A stretch of 8,464 nt of DNA from Chloroflexota bacterium. GTDB lineage: Bacteria; Chloroflexota; Anaerolineae; 4572-78. The DNA is taken from positions 1 to 8,464 of the forward strand of contig JAJRSQ010000467.1 in NCBI GenBank assembly GCA_024278725.1, read 5' to 3'. Position 1 is the stretch's first letter, and the number at the start of each line of letters is the position of its first letter. The notes beneath the pieces were generated by a model. It did not search any database. It saw only the letters and a list, made by a program, of their open reading frames with translations, and had not been told where the DNA came from. The position numbers and the translations under genes were made by a program. Shown here piece after piece: positions 5,018-8,464 of this stretch.

Positions 5018-7744
5018 TTACTTCAACACCAACGGCAGGAACACGTAAAAGACTGGATTGCTGGCGTGAATGTATGCCGGTTTGTCAACGATGAAACTGT
5101 CGATGCTGTTGCCGACGGTCAGGCGCACTTCATAATCGCCGATGGCGGTGTAGGTGTGCTGAACGATGGGTCCGGTGGCGGCAGTGCTGCCATCTCCGAA
5201 ATCCCACGCCCACGTGTCCACGGTGTTGGTGGTGACGGCGGTGAAGGTGACGGTGAAGGGCACTTCGCCCGCAATTTGATTCGCGGAGAAATTGGCTTCC
5301 GGTCCGGCGATGGGTGCGGCGACGAAAATGTAATCTGTTTTGGAAACGACGGTTGAGCCGCCGGGACCGCTCACGGTGAGCGAGACGCCGTAATTGCCGG
5401 GGGTACTGTAGGTGTGATTCGGATTGGCGGCGGTTGCCGTGCCGCCATCGCCGAATGTCCACGCATAGCCCGTCACCGCGCCGGTGACGATGCTGGAGAA
5501 GTTGACGGTTGCGGGCGCGGCGGCGTTGCTGCGTGCCGTGCCGGAAAAATCGCCGTGCGGGGGTTCGGCATTCAGCACCGAGATGGATGCGCCATCGTAA
5601 TTAGCGATGAAAACTTGGTCGGTGGTTGGGTTGTAGGCGACGGAGCGGGGTCTTGCGCCTACGGCATAGGTTGCCGCAACGGATGTCCCTTCGATGACGC
5701 TCACGGTGTTGTCCACCGTGTTGCTGACAAAAATCTGCCCGTTACTGCCCGCCGTGATGCCTTCGGGACCCTGTCCCACCGCAACGGTGGCGACCAAGCT
5801 CGTTCCATCAATAATGGACACAGAGTTTCCCGCGTAATTGGAGACGTACACCCGTCCGGCGGCATCCACCGTCATATCTTCCGGTTGCGCCCCCACAGTC
5901 ACGTCGCCGAGTTTGCTCAGCCCGTTGAACACGCTGACCGTGCCATCGGTTTTATTGCTGACGTAAATATTTCCGTTCACCGGATTGTACAGGGCGAAAC
6001 GGGGTTCCAGCCCCGGCGCCAGCGTCGCTTTCACGGTGGTTCCCTGCAACACGGACACCGTGTTGCCGTAGGTGTTTGCCACGTAGGCGAAGCCGGTATT
6101 GGGGTCAATGGCAATGTAACGCGGATTTGCGCCCACTGCCACCGCGCCGATGACCGCGTTGGTGGAAGCATTTATCACACTGACGGTATCGCTGTACCAG
6201 TTGGCGGCGTAAACCAGATTGTTGGCGCTGTCAACCGCCACGTGGATGGGACCTTTTTGCCCCAACTTGATGCGCGCGACCGGGTTGTATGCGGCATCAA
6301 TCACCGAGACGGACTTGCTGTCGAAGTTGGCGACATAGGCGATGTTGGTGGCGGGGTTGATGGCGACGGCGCGCGGGTTGTGGCGCACCGGCACTTCTTT
6401 CACCAGCGATGTGCCGTTGTAAATTCGCACCACGTTGCCGCCGCGCATCGGCACGTAGGCGTAACCGTTATTCGGATTGATGGCGATATGGGTGGGGAAA
6501 TATTGCGCGGGGATGGTTCCCACCAGCGATGTGCCGTTCAAAATGGAAATGGTATTCCCCCCGCGATTGCCCACATACACGTTGTGGTTGGTGGGGTCGA
6601 TTTGGATGGCTTGCGGCGCGTCGCCCACGTTGACCGTGCCGGCGATGCTCACCGCGACGGTGCTGTCGGGGGCGTTGCCGTCCATCACGGTGACGGTATC
6701 GCTGTAGGCGTTGGCGATATACACCATATGCGTCACCGGGTCAACGCGCACGCGGCGCGGATAATTTCCCACCCGGAACCAGCTTTGGGGCAGGGCGCGC
6801 CCGGAACGGCGCAGAACATTCACACTGTCGCCGCCGGTGTTCAGCACATAGGCGTTATCGTTCCCCCGGTCGGCGGTGATGGCGGTGGGGCGGGTGTTCA
6901 CCGAAAAAGTGCGCTTCACCGCGCGGGTGGCGCTGTCAATTACCGTCACGCTCCCTTTGGTGGTCAGCGTGTCGCTGTAGGTGTTCACCACATACACATA
7001 ACCGCTGTTCGGGTTGAAGGTCAGGTCGGTGGGGCGGATGCCGCCCGTGGGCAGCGTGCCGACCACCGTTGTGCCATTCGCGCCGCCGATGATGGTCACG
7101 GTGTCGCTCAAAAGATTGGTCACATACACATCGCCGTAATTTGCCGAAGCGGGATTATCGTTCACCACAATCACGCTGGGGTGATTGCCCACCGGCACGG
7201 TGGCAATGACGGTGGGACCATCAATGATGGAAATGGTATCGCTCAGGGTGTTGGCGACATACACGTAATTGTTTTTTGGGTTGAATTTCAGGTTCGACGG
7301 GCGATTGCCGACGACAATATCGGCTTCTTTAGTGGTGCCATTAATCACACTGACGCTGTCGGAGGATTTGTTGGCGATGTACATTCGCCCGTTCCCCGCG
7401 TTATAGGTGATACCGCGCGGACCGCTCCCCACCGGAATGCGGGCGATGACGGTTGAGCCGTTGATAACCGAAACATCGTTCGTGTTGTTGTTGGTGACGT
7501 AAATGTACCCGTTCGATGTGTTGTATGCCATCGCGTAGGGTTCCAGCCCGCTTTGGTTGGGCAGGGCAATGGTGGTGACGCTTCGCGCGCCGCTCGTCAC
7601 GGATTGCGTTTCTCGTGGCGCGGATGCAACCGCAGTTGCCGCCAGCGCGGTCAACAATCCGCCGGTCAGAGCGATGGCAGCCACTAAAACCCATGCCAGT
7701 GATTTCAGGCGGGATACAGTGGGGGTGAATGTCTGTGATTTCAT
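5018..7744 (-). CDS. Secreted YVTN beta-propeller and PKD-domain surface protein
   Basis: This 908-residue protein has an N-terminal signal peptide (basic R12/K14, hydrophobic core about 16-35, likely cleavage after ATAVASA near residue 42). Residues about 50-729 hold 16 repeats of the YVTN/YncE type, each about 39-49 residues with the core pattern YVxN, SDTVSVI and VGxxP followed by a new strand. Two PKD domains follow: about 730-813 (WTFGDGG, HTYSTPGNY) and about 814-895 (WDFGDGS, HTYTAIGDY). The protein ends in a short tail, VFYVFLPLVLK. YVTN repeats form seven-bladed (or similar) propellers and PKD domains are beta-sandwiches in extracellular proteins; the same pairing occurs in Methanosarcina surface-layer proteins. 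A structural, adhesive or matrix role at the cell surface is therefore likely; no catalytic motif was recognised. Sixteen repeats are too many for one propeller and suggest two in tandem. The start is supported by GGAGG (7753-7757) 8 bases before ATG. Confidence 0.92.
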   Translation of the reverse strand: MKSQTFTPTVSRLKSLAWVLVAAIALTGGLLTALAATAVASAPRETQSVTSGARSVTTIALPNQSGLEPYAMAYNTSNGYIYVTNNNTNDVSVINGSTVIARIPVGSGPRGITYNAGNGRMYIANKSSDSVSVINGTTKEADIVVGNRPSNLKFNPKNNYVYVANTLSDTISIIDGPTVIATVPVGNHPSVIVVNDNPASANYGDVYVTNLLSDTVTIIGGANGTTVVGTLPTGGIRPTDLTFNPNSGYVYVVNTYSDTLTTKGSVTVIDSATRAVKRTFSVNTRPTAITADRGNDNAYVLNTGGDSVNVLRRSGRALPQSWFRVGNYPRRVRVDPVTHMVYIANAYSDTVTVMDGNAPDSTVAVSIAGTVNVGDAPQAIQIDPTNHNVYVGNRGGNTISILNGTSLVGTIPAQYFPTHIAINPNNGYAYVPMRGGNVVRIYNGTSLVKEVPVRHNPRAVAINPATNIAYVANFDSKSVSVIDAAYNPVARIKLGQKGPIHVAVDSANNLVYAANWYSDTVSVINASTNAVIGAVAVGANPRYIAIDPNTGFAYVANTYGNTVSVLQGTTVKATLAPGLEPRFALYNPVNGNIYVSNKTDGTVSVFNGLSKLGDVTVGAQPEDMTVDAAGRVYVSNYAGNSVSIIDGTSLVATVAVGQGPEGITAGSNGQIFVSNTVDNTVSVIEGTSVAATYAVGARPRSVAYNPTTDQVFIANYDGASISVLNAEPPHGDFSGTARSNAAAPATVNFSSIVTGAVTGYAWTFGDGGTATAANPNHTYSTPGNYGVSLTVSGPGGSTVVSKTDYIFVAAPIAGPEANFSANQIAGEVPFTVTFTAVTTNTVDTWAWDFGDGSTAATGPIVQHTYTAIGDYEVRLTVGNSIDSFIVDKPAYIHASNPVFYVFLPLVLK
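5558..7597 (-). repeat. Array of 16 YVTN beta-propeller repeats
   Basis: Sixteen related coding repeats of roughly 120-145 bases cover residues about 50-729 of the propeller protein. Each contains a strand with Y(V/I)xN, a second with SDTV(S/T)VI or a variant, and a third ending VGxxP. Units 4, 5 and 7 are longer than the rest because of insertions (for example ASANYGD in unit 4). Unit 9 has lost the YVxN asparagine (YVPM). The segment TTIALPNQSGLEP before unit 1 looks like an isolated last strand and could close a propeller ring with the final repeat. Confidence 0.85.
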
Positions 7745-7831
7745 ATAACTTTCCTCCGAATTAAATACACGTTTTGTGAAAAATATTTGATACGGGCGTG
7801 CCCGATGCGGCTGCCCGGTTCAGTTGAAAAA
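7745..7831 (-). other. Spacer upstream of the propeller gene, with its ribosome binding site
   Basis: This 87-base spacer contains a strong Shine-Dalgarno GGAGG (7753-7757, minus strand) 8 bases before the ATG. The half nearest the gene is distinctly AT-rich compared with the surrounding coding DNA, with a TATTTA (7762-7767, minus strand) that could be a -10 element, but no good -35 hexamer lies at the right distance. A small inverted repeat, CGGGC and GCCCG (7793-7797 and 7800-7804), lies upstream without a following T-run. A promoter here is possible but not demonstrated. Confidence 0.3.
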
Positions 7832-8464
7832 TCATTTGACAATGAGCGGCAGGAAGACGCGCCATTCATTGTGCGCCTGCGCCGAATTGGACAATAGCGA
7901 TTGGTTGCCTTCGTTGTCGGTGGTTTTAATGGCGAAATATACCGGGTCGGGCAGGGGGCTTGGTACGGTGAACGTTTGTACCGTATTCCCGGTCATCGGC
8001 GTTGGCGGCGATGCAATTGGGGTGGCGCTGTACCATGTGAAGCTGTCAATGGGCGAACTGCTGTATCGAATATCATATTGTGCTGCCGTGCCGACCATCC
8101 CGCTGTCGCCCGGCGCTGTCCAGCGCAAATCCACCCCGCCATCCGTGCGCCACAGGGCGGAAAGCGAATCAATCTGCGCGGGCGGCGTGGTGTCATCCAC
8201 CACCTGCGTCACCGAGGCGGTATGCCCCGCCACATCGGCGGCTTCTGCCGTGAGCGTGAAACTGTCTTCCACATGTAAATTGAAATTTGCCACCAACTCA
8301 TATTCCGTGGTGGAGGTGTTGAAGCGCGAGGGCTGCAGAGTGACATCGGGGGTCGCCAGCGTGTCCGAGCCGGTGGGAATGCGCCGGTTGAGGTCAACCG
8401 TCTGCGTTTCCACCACGGCGCCGGTCGTTTTGTCGCGCACGGTTACGGTGATGGCGTTCATGTC
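7832..8464 (-). CDS. C-terminal part of a secreted protein with an FN3-like domain (start beyond window edge)
   Basis: The frame is open from the right edge to TGA at 7832-7834, giving 210 visible residues; a Met codon at 8461 is internal to an already open frame, so it is not taken as the start. Residues about 1-95 form a beta-rich segment resembling a bacterial Ig-like domain (FTLTAEAADVAGHTASVTQ). Residues about 96-200 resemble a fibronectin type III domain, with the pattern often seen in bacterial surface proteins: DLRWTAPGDSG, YDIRYSSSPI, and near the end YFAIKTTDNEGNQSLLSNSA. The protein ends in EWRVFLPLIVK, almost the same tail as the next gene product. FN3 and Ig-like domains are usually spacers or binding modules at the end of secreted enzymes or adhesins; the main domain, and so the function, lies outside the window. 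Confidence 0.82.
   Translation of the reverse strand, partial: DMNAITVTVRDKTTGAVVETQTVDLNRRIPTGSDTLATPDVTLQPSRFNTSTTEYELVANFNLHVEDSFTLTAEAADVAGHTASVTQVVDDTTPPAQIDSLSALWRTDGGVDLRWTAPGDSGMVGTAAQYDIRYSSSPIDSFTWYSATPIASPPTPMTGNTVQTFTVPSPLPDPVYFAIKTTDNEGNQSLLSNSAQAHNEWRVFLPLIVK

Noticed and set aside
5414..7456. 680-codon plus-strand open frame across the propeller gene
   Set aside because: The translation is a His/Gly/Val/Asp repeat that tracks the YVTN repeat period of the minus-strand gene; it is a codon-bias shadow despite its length.
5558..7597. CRISPR-like direct repeats
   Set aside because: The period of about 120-145 bases, the in-frame coding and the conserved protein pattern show these are beta-propeller repeats.
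7835..7840. TTGACA on the plus strand as a -35 promoter element
   Set aside because: It lies inside the final codons of the FN3-like gene and points rightward, where there is no plus-strand gene; no matching -10 element was found at the expected distance.

Overview
The window holds four genes, all on the minus strand, and every one encodes a protein that is exported or acts outside the cytoplasm. Read in the direction of transcription (right to left) they are: the C-terminal end of a secreted protein with a fibronectin-III-like domain (7832-8464, start outside the window); a 908-residue secreted protein made of 16 YVTN/YncE-type beta-propeller repeats, two PKD domains and a short hydrophobic tail (5018-7744); a 997-residue lipoprotein made almost entirely of about 28 tetratricopeptide repeats (1930-4923); and a long BcsB-family protein, the extracytoplasmic subunit of bacterial cellulose synthase, which is open at the left edge (1-1824, 608 residues visible). 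The spacers are 87, 94 and 105 bases, so the genes could be co-transcribed, but no promoter or intrinsic terminator is convincing.

The DNA is GC-rich with strong codon bias, which creates long antisense open frames that are not genes. The two surface proteins end in nearly the same tail (VFLPLVLK and VFLPLIVK). I associate this kind of tail with predicted secreted proteins of Chloroflexota (Anaerolineae and relatives). That, together with the YVTN/PKD and FN3-type surface proteins, suggests a Chloroflexota bacterium. This assignment is an inference from memory, not a search result.

Two of the three spacers carry members of one palindromic repeat family. The spacer before the BcsB gene has a 56-base element that divides exactly into GTAG, an 8-bp hairpin, AAATTT, a second 8-bp hairpin and CTAC. 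The spacer before the TPR gene has one 24-base perfect palindrome preceded by GTAG. A GTAG tetranucleotide at the foot of a GC-rich hairpin is the hallmark of REP sequences mobilised by RAYT-type transposases, and the 56-base element looks like an inverted pair (BIME-like).

Functionally, the BcsB protein next to a large TPR lipoprotein suggests an exopolysaccharide (cellulose-like) synthesis and export locus. The lipoprotein would supply the TPR scaffold that BcsC provides in Gram-negative bacteria. The catalytic glycosyltransferase (BcsA-like), if present, would lie beyond the left edge. The two upstream proteins are probably cell-surface or matrix proteins; whether they belong to the same system is not shown by the sequence. 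No tRNA, rRNA, CRISPR array or transposase gene was seen.
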